The notes beneath the pieces were generated by a model. That model did not search any database, was not told the origin of the DNA, and was given only the letters and a program-made list of their open reading frames with translations. Made by a program: the position numbers and the translations under genes. 64,000 nt of DNA from Syngnathus acus (lineage: Eukaryota; Chordata; Actinopteri; Syngnathiformes; Syngnathidae). Below, piece after piece: positions 11,004-22,304 of the stretch. The stretch is taken from the NCBI RefSeq assembly GCF_901709675.1, contig NC_051091.1:13364967-13428966 (forward strand), in the 5' to 3' direction. Each line of letters starts with the position of its first letter. Position 1 is the stretch's first letter.

Positions 11004-12300
11004 TTACTGTTTCTTATCGGGGGCAAGAAGGAGGACCGTCTCGGAGACAGGACGCTGGTACAGTTTTGTCCCGCCCGTCTTGGAGACCTTGACCTCAACT
11101 TTACGTACCATGCCATCGTTGCTGGGGAAGACCTGAGTAATCAGTCCCAGAGGCCACTCGTTTCTCACGAGCTGATTGTCTTTGAGAAGGACAATGCTCC
11201 CAGGCTGGATGTCTGGGGTGGGAGCCTGCCACTTCTGTCACGGCTGAAGTGATGCGAGGTATTGCTTCTTCCATCTATCCCAGAATGTTTGGGCTAGATG
11301 TTGGACTTGGCGCCACTGGCACTTGTGGAGGTCTTTGATCCAGTCACCGACTGGGGCTGAAGGTACACTCACCTTCTGGGTGAGGAGGGTTGCTGGAGTA
11401 AGAATGAAAGGATCGTCCGGGTCAGTAGACACTGGAATCAGAGGCCTGGCGTTGATGATCGCAGTGACGTCCGCCATCAGTGTGGAGAGTGCTTCGTGGC
11501 TGAGTCTCGAAGTTCCAAGCTGGAGGAACATTGAGTCCAGGATCTTTCGTGCTACTCCAATCATCCTCTCCCACGAACCGCCCATGTGAGAGGTGTGTGG
11601 AACGTTGAACTTCCATGCACATCCTTGGTCCAGGAGGAACCTCTCGACCGAAGCGTTGTCGACGTTCGAGGGGATCTTCAACTCCTTACAAGCGCCGACA
11701 AAGTTGGTTCCTCGATCGGAACGGATGAGCTTCACAGGGCCCCTGACGGCAAGGAAATGCCGGAGGGCGTTGATGAAACTGGAGGTGTCTCAGGACTCAA
11801 TGACTTCGATGTGGACGGCTTGTACACTCATGCACGTAAATAACACTGCCCACCGCTTACTGTGAGCGAGGCCACCTCTCGTATGGCGTGATGATACGGT
11901 CCATGGTCCGAACACATCGATGCCCACGTTCGTGAATGGAGGTTCGGTAGAAAGGCGGTCTGCCAGAAGGTCGGCCATCTTCTGTTTGGGGGGGTGCCAT
12001 GCAGTTTGCGACACGTGACACACCCGTGGATCAGGCTGCTCACACGCCTTTTGCCGCCAATATCCAGAAACCGGCGGCCCGCAGAGCGCCCTCAGTGAAC
12101 AGTCATCCCTGATGTTTTGTCTTCTCATGGTGGTGTCGAACCAAGAGCGTTGGTATGTGATGTTTTCCAGGTATGATGAGAAGGGTTTCTCCTCTTGCTG
12201 GAGCTGCGCTTCTCTGACACGACCTCCGACCCTCAGCAGACCATCAGCGTCGATGAAGGAATCTAAGGTTTTGAGAGGGCTGTCTTTAGAAAGTTTCTCC
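11004..12300 (-). pseudogene. BEL/Pao integrase remnant
   Basis: The - strand frame 12128-11790 carries the core start with VGIDVFGPW (first catalytic Asp). Frame 11735-11238 carries IRSDRGTNFVG (second Asp) and GGSWERMIG (Glu), then LLTQK. One in-frame TGA at 11238-11240 interrupts an otherwise open frame that continues to a natural stop at 11004 through the C-terminal domain (PGSIVLLKDNQ, RNEWPLG). The N-terminal zinc part (CHVSQTAWHPPKQK) is frame-disturbed. This domain would insert the cDNA copy; here it is a relic. Confidence 0.85.
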
Positions 12301-12638
12301 TTCTTTCACAGACAGGCGTACTCGTGAGGGTAGATCTCCTCTTGAACTGCCCGGATGATGGTTCTTTTAGACTGAGAGAGTTTGTTGATGGAGATTACTG
12401 CGTGGCAGTGATGCCAACCTTTGCAGCCACTGGCTTCGGTTGTAGAATTCTTCTGGAAACAACGAGCAACATGGGTTAGGCGAGCTATGGCGTGGGTCAA
12501 CGATGTCCAACTTTAAAACTTGGAGAAGCGCTGAGACCCGAGTTGTTTGCTCGACATGGTTGTGCTCATAGTCGACACTAGGGGACGGTTGTCTGGATCT
12601 GATGAAGGATTCACGAGCTCGGAGGAGTCTTCTTCAGG

Positions 12639-13700
12639 CTAGACCTTAAGGGGCTGCTTCAAAAACGCAGGTCCAGACAGCCATCTGGAGTCTGAGAGAC
12701 GTGCAGCAGTAACGGACCTCGTGGCGATATCTGTAGGATTCAGTTCTATAGACACGTGCTGCCACTGCTCTTCGTCCTCCTTCAGAGGAGGGGCCACTTC
12801 TGCGTGTTTGTTCCGAAAGACCTTCTCCATGAAGGTGAGGAAATGCTGTTTCATTGCTGGTTTCCTTTCCATGATGTTCAGGAACGAGAGGTCGTCAATG
12901 GAGGGAGCCACCTTATTATCATCCTTTGTTTGTTGAAACACTGTAGAACCCAGCTGGTCGGTTTCTCCGTTGCAGGTAAGTTTCTCTGTGGACTGTCGCT
13001 TAGGATGATCGGTGCTTTGGACTGTACCTCTCTTTCACCTGAAGGACGTTCAGGCAGGGTTTGAAGATGGAGGGGCATTTCTGCTCCGTAGTCCTGGTAT
13101 ACAGGGCGTTTATGGTGTCAGGCTTGTGAACCCCTCCCAAACACACATTTCCGACGATCACCCATCCAAGGTCGAGTTTCTGGGCGAATGGAGCATCTCT
13201 TGGACCGTTCACCTGCTTGCGGACTTTATGGGCCGTTGATGATGTCTCACCCAAGGAGAAGCATTATGGGGGCGCTCTGTTCAAGTTTGGGATGAGATGA
13301 GCGATTGATTTCAGGTGAGGGTGGTTGGATGCAGCATTCGGAGTTGGTATCTCGGATCTGTTGTTTGGGATTTTGTTGCATTCTACAAGACTTGGTAGGG
13401 GAAGCCTAACTTTGCCGTCCATGGATTCGATTTGGTAGCCCGGAGCTCTTCTCCCCATGGTTTCTGTCACTCCAGAGTATGTGCGGAGAGAGTATGGAGA
13501 AGGGGGTCCTTGGACATTGAAGGTGTCGAAGAACTCGGAACGAGCCAAGGATCTGTTGCTGTGTTCATCAATGATTGCGTAGACCTTTGTCGCTTTCTCA
13601 CGATGGTTGACAGGGTAGATCCTGACAAGGCAGATTTTAGAGCATGATCTGTCGCTCTGATCTCCACAGCAGACATCGGTGCAATTGCTTGTGACCTCCG
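12639..13700 (-). pseudogene. BEL/Pao protease and truncated reverse transcriptase remnant
   Basis: The frame ending at 13264 carries VYAIIDEHSNRSLA, the aspartic protease active-site region of Pao elements (normally D-x-S-N), and LDLGWVIVGNVCLG follows in the next frame. Frame 12941-12639 then reads APSIDDLSFLNIMER, FMEKVFRNKHAEVAPPL and EDEEQW, and jumps directly to HVSIELNPTDIATRS and WLSGPAFL, which lie beyond the RT and RNase H core in intact elements. The catalytic Y-x-D-D region is therefore deleted at about 12755. Confidence 0.8.
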
Positions 13701-14030
13701 AAGGAGCTGTAGGGGCTAGCTCCCCGCCATGCTTTGTAGTGGGGGCTGGCTCCTTGGTCTGCGATACTGGTCCAGGGTGAAGTGCAGAGTTATGTTTCCC
13801 ACTCCCGCATTCAATGCATGTGGCTGTATACTTGCAGTCCTGGGCCATGTGCTTAGTAGACGTGCAACATTTAAAGCGGATTCTGTGCTCTTTCAAGAAC
13901 GCTCTCCTCTCCTCTATGGGTTTCTCCCAGAAAGCCCGACATTTCCTTAACAGGTGGGGCTTTTTGTGAATAGGCCACTGGCGATCGGGGCTCTCGGCTC
14001 CAGCGCTGCGCTCTGCAGCACCGACGTCCG

Positions 14031-14405
14031 TGTGAGAGATCGGACAGTACAGCCAAATGCAAGTGAAGCAGTCTTTATTGTGGAGGGAGAGGGGAACGCT
14101 GGGGAGAGCTGAAGCGGCGATCAGGCGAGGCTGCGCTCGTCGGGGGTGGTTAACCGGATGGCAAGCCAGGTGAAGGAGCTGTCGGCTGGGCTTCGCACTG
14201 GCGAGGACTGGACGTGGCAGACGGGTGATCTCCAAGTAGAGCAGTTGTGGAAGGGACCGGTGTGCACGCAGACATCACGAGACAAGCTGACAAGCCTTGT
14301 CTCGCTGGCCGCGCTAATATAGCGCTCCCAATCAGCCCGCGACAGGTGACAGCAATGCAATCGTGGTGACAAGGGGGCGTGGCTGGACGACACCGGTGCG
14401 TGACA
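14031..14405 (-). mobile_element. Solo LTR nested in BEL gag
   Basis: 375 bp, starting TGTCACGC and ending CTCTCACA on the - strand, flanked by the 5-bp duplication GTCCG (14026-14030 and 14406-14410). It contains AATAAAGACTG near its 3' end. Removing it with one duplication restores the gag frame. Confidence 0.88.
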
Positions 14406-15917
14406 GTCCGTCTTGTGGACTGAGATCTCCCTTTGTCTGTGCATTTCCGTGTTCTTGCTTGGTTCAGGAATGTCCGTTTGGCTAATGGCCTTGAAGCTCG
14501 GGTCATTCATGATTTTAGCCTGATGTAAGATGAAGTCCACGAAAATTCCGAAGGGGGGGAATGAAACTCCATAACATTGTTTGTAGTTGAATCCGTTAGT
14601 CCGCCACTTCTCTTCCAGGCTAAAGGGCAGCCTTTGAACCAAGGGACTTATTCCTCTGCCTGAAGGCTTAGAAGAGTTCCATCTGCCTTGGCTGCTCTTA
14701 ATTCCATCAAGAGGTCACCGAGCTCATGGAGCTTTGCACAGTCTTTGTTGGTGATTTTTGGGAAATTGTTGATGCCTTTGGAAGAGAGCCTCTTTCGACT
14801 ACTTCAGGGGCTCCGTAGCATGCGTCCAGTCTGTCCCATGTCATCTGGAGTCCTCGTTGGGGGTGATTGGCATTGACATCCCTGATACGCTTTGCATGCT
14901 CTCCTGACTCTTTCCCGAGCCACTTCACCAGGAGATCCATCTCCTCGCTGGGAGTGAGATTGAGTCCTCTCACTGCGTTTTGAAAGGACGGTCGCCAAGC
15001 TCTGTAGCTTGCAGGCTTGTCGTTGAATTGAGTCATACTTGTAGTCCAGCTCGCGACGGGCGAAATATCTGACAACGTCGTTGATACCTGATTGGTCGTG
15101 CTGGTTGCTTTGGGGTGTGTAGTTGGGCACGGTAGGACGTGATGGACCCCGGTATCTAGGTGTAGCTGTATATGTGCCCTGATGGCCCTGTGTATCTCTT
15201 GAGATAAGAGATGTGATAGGGGCATGTTGTGGCCAATGAGCTGGTAGTCTGTTTGCCGGTGTATAGGTGAGGTTGGCATCAGCCGGACCATTCTCTAGTA
15301 TGGGCCGTGGAGCTGTAATAGAGTTACCTGGCACAATATCTGCACGTAGATATGTTTCGTCACCTTGCGGGGGAAGATAAGGTGCTGATGCAGACTCTAC
15401 GTGTAGCCATCTTGCCTCGTCGTGAGAGTGTAGATGTGGTGCCATTGTTGGCTCTGTGAATCGCTGTCCAGGCTCGTCTTGAGAAAATGGTTGTGATGTC
15501 AAAGTTAGCTGAGTACGTAGCTGAACAGGCTCATCCTGGGAGAGTACACGTGGCGGCGCTGGGGGCTCTATGTATAGCTGGTTAGTGTCATCCTGAGTGA
15601 GAAGGTGCGGAGGCGGGTTGGATAATATGTTTAGCGAGTCAGTTTCGGTCGGAGCGTTTTCTGCCCGCGCGGCGGTTGAACACTCCTTGGACTGCTGAGC
15701 AACATATTCTCTGGTCCGTTCCAGTGGGTTAAAGGGATTCTCATCGAGTTGAATCTTCCTGCTACCTCGCTCACTACCGTTGATGCTAGCCGCTGCTTCT
15801 AGAGCCTCTGCTTTGGCCTCAGCCGCAGCCACGTTTTTCTCTAATGATAGCTTCTCCATGCGATCCACTAATTGAGCCTTTTCCATCTCCATGTGTGCCT
15901 CTAATTGTGCCTTGTCC

Positions 15918-16374
15918 TGTTGTAAATTTTTATTCTGGTATCATGCAATGTATATCTCACTAGTAAGCCTAAGTGTGACCGGGTCATGTTCGGGTCAGGT
16001 TCGTGCGGGATTGTTTGGGGCTTGGTCCAGGAATGTAGGCTCATTGGCACCAGACACATCTGGTTTCCATTAACAACTGCTAGGATATGCACCGTGTAGA
16101 GTTAGGGAGGCTGACTGGGGGGTCATAGATCATCCAACAGCCCCGTGTGCGCGCACCCGAGTGAAAGGAGGCGCGGGGGTATAGGTTTTAGGGCGAGAGT
16201 AGACAAAGGGACTCGACATCTTGGCTAGGGCGCGAGGACACTTCTCTCTGACATCGGTTGAATAAAATCTTTCCCCAATCAGCCGTGTGTGACTAAAGTT
16301 TTCCTTCCCCAAGCCAGCCACTTTTTCACCGTTTGTTTGGAAGACCAGCTGACCATCGAAGAGAATTCACTACA
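15918..16374 (+). repeat. 5' LTR of the nested element
   Basis: It carries a TATA-like ggggtataggttttag near 16170 and GAATAAAATC near 16260, consistent with U3, R and U5 in + orientation. It is about 95 percent identical by eye to 20486-20933. Confidence 0.85.
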
Positions 16375-19300
16375 ATTTTTGGCGTCACGAACAGTTCTCG
16401 TGTCCTTTGGGGAGCCCTCGCCCGCCTGGGTGCGAGCAATGAGCGTCCGGACGGGCAGGCTGAGTTTGAGGTGAGAAGCTTTCACTCACAGTATCGCAAT
16501 GTGCTCGTGCCTGGTGGTGGGGGGGGGGGGGACGGAGGGGCTCCTAAGGGGGACAGTTAATGGGTCTGGTGTGCCAGTGGCTGGCAGGGGGGGGGGATTT
16601 GTCTCCCCTAGCTGAATGTCGGCGAGATGTGGATTTTGAAAGGGGGGAGTAGCCCCAATAGGAAAATGAAAATGTTCAATAGAAATAGAAAAAAGAAAAA
16701 AGGCAAACAAAAATGGAAAAATAGCATAAAACTTAATGGGGAATGTGCACAACAGTGTGAGTGACATGTCTGGTGTGAATGATGAATGAGAAAGAAAAAT
16801 GCCCCGAGACAGAGGGCACGTGTAACAGGACAGGATGTCTGGGACATCGCTGATCGGCTGTCACGACAGAAGAATAATAGAAAGTCCCATAAAACGTGGA
16901 CTTTATTTTGGCGACAGATCCGGTGGAGGATAGAAATTTTAGCTGTATGACTGGGGCGGAAGCACAGATACGATTGAACACTGTTTGCGACAAGAGACGT
17001 GCGCCACCAAGCCACCGGAGGCACAATTCCCGGGACGTGCTGGGACGTTGAGATCGCATCAATGGCCGTACGGGCCGAGTGCGATTTTTGAGATGTTCGG
17101 TGGGTGGCATTTGTCTCTATAAAGGTCGCACAAAAAGGGAGGCTTGCTGCAGACCGCGATTGACAGAGCGGAGGATGTGCGCAGCCTTGGCATCCGTAGC
17201 TGTGTGAATGAATGTGGGAGAAATACCGGCTGGGTCTGGGACCATGAGTGCCGAAGAGAATGAAGCGCGCAGACCACGTTATTTGGGCACTGATCAGATT
17301 AGGAGTTTGTGCAGGTTGCGCGGTTCCCCCAGCTGACCGCTGGCACGTTAGCCTCTTAGAGAGATACTCTTTGGGCAACTTACCGGGGTGAACTGGTGCT
17401 GCGGTTGTACCCAAGTCGACACGGTTTGATCCCGATTGTCGAGGGCACTGTAATAGCACACACGCCCTGTCAAAGTCTGATGAAATTTACGGCTTGCAGC
17501 AGACCGCAATTGGCAGAGCGGAGGATAGTGCGCAGCCGACATAAATTGGAAAACGTGGAAAAAAAGAGGCCTCAGGGGGTTTTAATATTGGTATACCATG
17601 TAAGAAAAGTAATTTGTGTGCACACTGAAGTTAAAATCTGCAGTATAAGGGGAAATACAAGCGGCTCTTAGGGGAAACAAAGTACAAGAACGTGCAAAGG
17701 GCATGTTTGTAAGTGCACCTGCGCACGGTAAGAAGCCACAGTATGACTAAACCACATGGAAGCGGTTAGTAAGAAGCTACATGAGAGATGGGTTCGAATC
17801 CCTTTGTCTGTGTGTTCTGTGTTCGTGCGTAATCTCTGTAAAGTTTGTGTCAGTCTGTCGTTGTTCGTCTGAGCTCTGTGTGCGCGCTTTGTGTATTGTG
17901 CGTGCGTGCGGATGCGTGTGTTAGTGCAGTTGTGTGCGCGCCGTGTGTGTGTGCGTTTATGTGCACACCCTGTGTGGGTGCGGGCGTGTGAGGAGGAAGA
18001 CGGCCTGGATAAGAGAATGTTCAAGAAAGGAGGGGGCCCGGTGGGCTCCGAGGCGTGGAATGGACACCATACCGGCGGGGGTGGGGCCGGCGGGATGCGC
18101 GGGCCTGGCCAGACCGTGCGTCAACATTGATACGCTATTTTATGACTGTTTTTATTTTGATACTTGATTTCTGTTTTTGTGTGTACAAATGTCCGCTGTC
18201 AGCAGGGCTATAAGCTCACTGACAGGAGTGCGATGATTTTTGTTTGTGTTGCGAGTGTGTGGCGGACAGTCAAGTTTCAAGGACTTGGGGTGACGGTCCC
18301 GGGGCCCAGATGGGAGCTAGAGGTTCCGCGGGCCTGGCTACAATGAGTGTGGTGATGAGGGGGGACACTTTGCAGGTTCCTTTTGATACGTAATGACACA
18401 TTGGGTGAATGTGTCAAAGGGGGAGTGGTAAAATAGAAATGGGTGAGTAGGTTTCAATTTGTAATTGTGATATACAAAGTTTTTTTTCCAAATTCACTTG
18501 TTTTTTAAGCTTTAACAAGACATGCCAGAATTCGACTAGCAGTGATGGAAGGAGCAGAAGAAGCATCTTGAAAGAAAGGGAGTTAACGGGAGACAACAAC
18601 CTGGAATGGATGCGAAGCGTGGTAACAATTTAGTGACAATAAGGTTTAAGGTTTTTTCAATGACAAGCACAAAGGACAATCATACAGTGATTAGGGAATG
18701 GACAGTGGCACAATACACAACGAAAGTTGGAAGGTCATTGAATGTCGGAGGAAGACGGGGCCAGAAACAAGGAATGGGGAAATTTCTGAACGTGTGACTG
18801 CATTAAAGCTGCTATTACAGGGCAAATGTTTAATTGTACATTTTAGGACGATTAGTTTGCATAACGAATAATGAAAGGATTTGAGTGGTTGTACCATTTT
18901 GGAAAGGATTACATGAGCGTTGTTTCAGAATGATGACTGATTTGAACAGTGAGGTGCTCGAACATTAAGGCACGGATACATAAATGTACAGATCTAGGGA
19001 ACAACAGTTTGAGAATGCTACGCATCTTTAAACTGAAGAAGGAATTTGGGGGTGGAAAATAGTATTTGGACGGGGAAAAGAGCGATTGAAGTGACATGAC
19101 TGATGGGACTTCAGAAAGATGACAGTGTGATTGAGACAGTGACATCTGCGGCAGGAAAGGTTACCAGGAACAGGTAGAATTTACATTGTGACTGGGGGGA
19201 TCTGGCAACGCTGTCGGCACGACGAGAAATGAAGGGAATGATTTATAAGTCCTGGAGTGCTAGGTTTGTTGTTTGTTTGTTTGTTGTTTGTTTGTTTCAG

Positions 19301-20485
19301 GGACCGCGTGGGCCTCTGGAAAAGAGGGGTAGGTGTCGGGAGCCCTCGGGCGTTCTGATGAGATTTCGATGAGACGATTGACACAGCTTTTTCCTCGTTG
19401 CCCCATCATCGCCAAAGAATTATTTGAGGGGGCCGGTAACACTGGAGCTATTGGGTTTGTGTTGCCCCGCGGCAGTGGCGACGGGGCCGGAAGGACGTCC
19501 GGCCTGGGCTGCTGCCTTTGCCATTATGACTCCACATGTTTGCACTGTTAACGTCACTTGATACAGACAGTAGCTATAGCTTGTCGTAGGTCGCCTGGCT
19601 GCTGACCGGGGCCTTGCACGGGATTCAACGGCCATCATAAGCAACAGGAGGACATTGAACGGACAGCCGGCCCGGGACAGTGCCGTCTAGTGCTACTCCC
19701 CACTGACGGCTCAGTGGACTGGATTTCACATCTGCACGCGCTTGTACATGCAAGGGGGGGCAGCGCGACAGGGGGTTTAATTTTCTTGCATGCTTTGATG
19801 ATTCGTTTTTATATACCTCACTGTGTTACCTCGTTGTTTTGCCATGTTATTTACTTTATGTGACCTCATTTGTTTACCCCGTGGCATGTTTACCATACAA
19901 CATTGCAATTTGACCGATTTGTATTTGAGGGGCGTGGTTCTGTTTGTTGCTGTTTTTGGGGCTTGTGCTACGCTTTGTGGAATGTGGTGTGTGCCGGAGC
20001 TCCCTTCACCTGGCTCTCGCCAGGTGAGAGGCGTCTCTGGGGGTGTAGAATGGGCCTCCCTCTTTTTCCTCGTCATTAGATTGGCGAGGTTTTTTTGACG
20101 GCGGTCCGGCAACTTTTTGGGGCTTCTAACGGGCCACTGCAAAATTTTCCTCTTCAAATTGATGGCGTTGTTGATATATTACCGAAGGGGGGGGTGCGGA
20201 CGGCGTCAATCAGTTAATGGGGTTGGGGGATTCAATCTTGGTCAAGTGTGGTTCCTGAGAGGCCTCAGATTGCTGTCAGGAAGGAATTCGATGTTAAATT
20301 AGGTTGAGCTTTCCTAGTTAATGTAACCTTAAGTAGCATGCCTTGAGCATGATTTAGGATGAGACAAATAGGTCCAAATTGTAGAAGAAAACCATAAAAT
20401 GGTTGGGGGAAGGTTTTTGGATGCACCGATGTCATTTCTTGTCGGGTTGTTGTCGGGGCACTTGTTGTGCCCCGTCAGGGGGAAA

Positions 20486-20933
20486 TGTTGTAAATTTTTA
20501 TTCTGGTATCATGCAATGTATATCTCACTAGTAAGCCTAAGTGTGACCGGGTCATGTTTGGGTCAGGTTCGTGCGGGATTGTTGGGGCTGGTCCAGGAAT
20601 GTAGGCTCATTGGCACCAGAACATTGGTTTCCATTAACAACTGCTAAGATATGCACCGTGTAGAGTTAGGGAGGCTGACTGGGGGGTCATAGATCATCCA
20701 ACAGCCCCGTGTGCGTGCACCCAAGTGAAGGGAAGCGCGGGGGTATAAGTTTTAGGGCGAGAGTAGACAAAGGGACTCGACATCTTGGCTAGGGCGCGAG
20801 ACACTTCTGACATCGGTTGAATAAAATCTTTCCCCAATCAGCCGTGTGTGACTGAAGTTTTCCTTCCCCAAGCCAGCCACTTTTTCACCGTTTGTTTGGA
20901 AGACCAGCTGATCATCGAAGAGAATTCACTACA
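20486..20933 (+). repeat. 3' LTR of the nested element
   Basis: Same sequence as 15918-16374 with a few substitutions and short deletions (for example gcgagacacttctgaca versus gcgaggacacttctctctgaca). Confidence 0.87.
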
Positions 20934-21147
20934 GTCCATTTTCAGAATAATTTCTTTATCTGTGAAGGAAAGGAGTACTTTCGCTGCCTCAGCTTCAGCG
21001 CGGGCTATGGCAGCAGCATTACCAGAGGACGCTTTTGTAGAACATGATTTGTAAGATCTAGACTTCAGTGACTGTTCTTTTTGTCCATCCATAGTCTGAG
21101 TTTGGCATTTAACTTTGTTACCTTCTGCGATGAAGACGTTGATTCAC

Positions 21148-21449
21148 TATCCTGCCCTGCAAATATGTTGAATATCCGAAGACCGTAAGCTCAACCATTT
21201 TCACTCATCAAGACTCTGAGGCCAGGTGAAGGTGACTCCAGGTCAATAACAAGGGAAAGGGTGAAACAACGATGCCTTGTATAACACAAAATGTAGGTAG
21301 TAGTTTTGACGAACTGCAGGAGAGAATAGAACAAGCAGCGTTCTCTTTCAACACTGTGCTGAAACATGCGCTTACTTCCTGATTCTAGTCACGTGACCTA
21401 CCCTACTTTAACACTGATCACAGACTACAAAGACATGAAAGACGTGACA
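21148..21449 (-). repeat. BEL/Pao 5' LTR
   Basis: 302 bp matching the 3' LTR at 10648-10954. On the - strand it runs from TGTCACGTC to GGATA and is followed by a leader and the gag ATG at 21092. Confidence 0.9.
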
Positions 21450-21454
21450 GTTTG

Positions 21455-21689
21455 CGTGCATGTGTGAGACGCGTCCACAACCACACTGACCCGTGGCACC
21501 CTGCAGGGTTTCATCGTGATTGGAGAAAACCTCCACTTCAGCAAAGGCCTGAGGGAGATGGTGCCACTGCCAAATGAACACGAGCTGTGCGTGCGTCCAT
21601 TGGCCTTTGTGTTCACACATGCACACAATGTTAAGAGGAATGTAAATATGAAAATAAGTACACGCATGTATACTGTTGTGTAATTTTCA
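21455..21689 (+). pseudogene. Partial copy of pltp intron 13, exon 14 and 3' UTR
   Basis: This repeats pltp 9057 onward: the intron end, the acceptor (ggcaccctgcag), exon 14 (GFIVIGENLHFSKGLREM) and the UTR to gtgtaattttca. A 10-base loss near the end of the exon removes the normal stop, so the frame would run into UTR sequence. It has HFSKGLRE where the main exon has HFNKSLRE; the former is nearer to the human form. The LTR-like insertion of the main copy is absent here. It could be a dead duplicate or a remote alternative last exon; I favour a dead duplicate. Confidence 0.82.
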
Positions 21690-22260
21690 TTTGAAATCTT
21701 ATGGATGGGGCCTGCACACATGAGCAAGCCTAATTTTCTGTTGGACACGCAAGTGATGTGACAGAAAACGTCCATGAATAAGGTTTTGAAGGAGGGTTGT
21801 GAACTGATTAAAATAGGGTTTAGGTTTTGAAGTAGGTTTTCAAATTTGGGTTTTCAAACATGTTGAAGGTATTAGTAAAGTAAAGAAGGATCAAGCATAG
21901 TAAGGCTTTGTTTTTAGTGACCCCTTATAGTTGTTAAGTATGCTGTTTTCATAAACAAGGCATACACTCTGGTCTCAACCAACTGGGTTGTAGCTGTTGG
22001 AATAATTGGATGGTTAGCCTGACCAAGGGCCTCATCATTTATGAGTTGGGGACCACTGGTCTAATAGGCTGCTTTTAGACTGGAAATGCTTTTGAAATTA
22101 GAAAAAGCAATAATAACCCCAAAACAAGTTAACTTAACCCTAGCCACGCCAAGAGCATCTCTGGCCATCTGTTTTAGGAAATGAGTCTGATAGCCCTGGC
22201 ACACGCCAGCCGGGCAAAGCTATGTTAGCATCAGCACGCTAAGAACACGTTTTGCAGCAA
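21690..22260. other. Intergenic, pltp copy to khk
   Basis: No gene was seen. About 21790-21870 is a gggttt/aaaccct-type degenerate repeat. A fragment ggggaccactggtct near 22045 resembles the end of a hAT element. The two genes on either side are transcribed toward each other. Confidence 0.5.
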
Positions 22261-22266
22261 TTTATT
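22261..22266 (-). terminator. khk: Polyadenylation signal, khk
   Basis: AATAAA on the - strand, 38 bases after the khk stop codon. This gives a very short 3' UTR if it is used. Confidence 0.55.
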
Positions 22267-22304
22267 GATCCTTAAGCATGACCGCTCGTCGCCACCAATC
22301 AACG

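Larger units (their letters stand above)
15918..20933 (+). mobile_element. Complete LTR element with non-coding interior, nested in BEL gag
   Basis: Direct LTRs of 457 bp (15918-16374) and 448 bp (20486-20933) both start TGTTGTAAATT and end ATTCACTACA, with a 4-bp duplication GTCC at 15914-15917 and 20934-20937. The 5' LTR is followed by ttTGGCGTCACGAACAG, placed as a primer-binding site. A purine tract (cagggggaaa) precedes the 3' LTR. The 4.1-kb interior gives no gag, protease, RT or integrase motif in any frame I examined, so it looks like a large non-autonomous derivative or a very decayed element. A second interior copy starts near 59935. Confidence 0.87.
13740..21092 (-). pseudogene. 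BEL/Pao gag, interrupted by two LTR insertions
   Basis: Gag begins with an ATG at 21092, 55 bases past the 5' LTR, and reads through an alanine/glutamate-rich coiled segment (IARAEAEAAKV) to 20934. It is cut there by a 5-kb LTR element and resumes in the same frame at 15917 with one copy of the GTCC duplication. A frameshift near 15020 separates it from the conserved core (FNDKPASYRAW, DLLVKWLGKES, LDACYGAPEV). A second cut by a solo LTR (14031-14405) also keeps frame across its GTCCG duplication. The CCHC-type motif (C-C-T-S-T-K-H-M-A-Q-D-C with CIECGSGKHN) lies near 13780-13870. It is clearly non-functional now. Confidence 0.85.
10648..21449 (-). mobile_element. BEL/Pao LTR retrotransposon, decayed, carrying two nested insertions
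   Basis: Near-identical LTRs lie at 21148-21449 (5') and 10648-10954 (3'). Both begin TGTCA on the - strand, and a 5-bp target duplication GTTTG sits at 10643-10647 and 21450-21454. Between them, on the - strand, are gag, a CCHC plus aspartic protease segment, a short RT remnant and an integrase of BEL/Pao type. A purine tract (gacgggga) precedes the 3' LTR. Most of the reverse transcriptase is gone, so the copy is dead. A solo LTR (14031-14405) and a 5-kb LTR element (15918-20933) are inserted in gag. Confidence 0.92.

Noticed and set aside
16608-17459. 283-codon open frame on the - strand
   Set aside because: It lies antisense inside the LTR-element interior, has no domain, and is not kept as one frame in the second copy (59971-60435 only partly matches). 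It is treated as chance.
17785-17805. tRNA-like B box (ggttcgaatcc), with another at 60758-60768
   Set aside because: No acceptor stem, D arm or anticodon arm could be folded around either, so no tRNA or tRNA-derived SINE is called.
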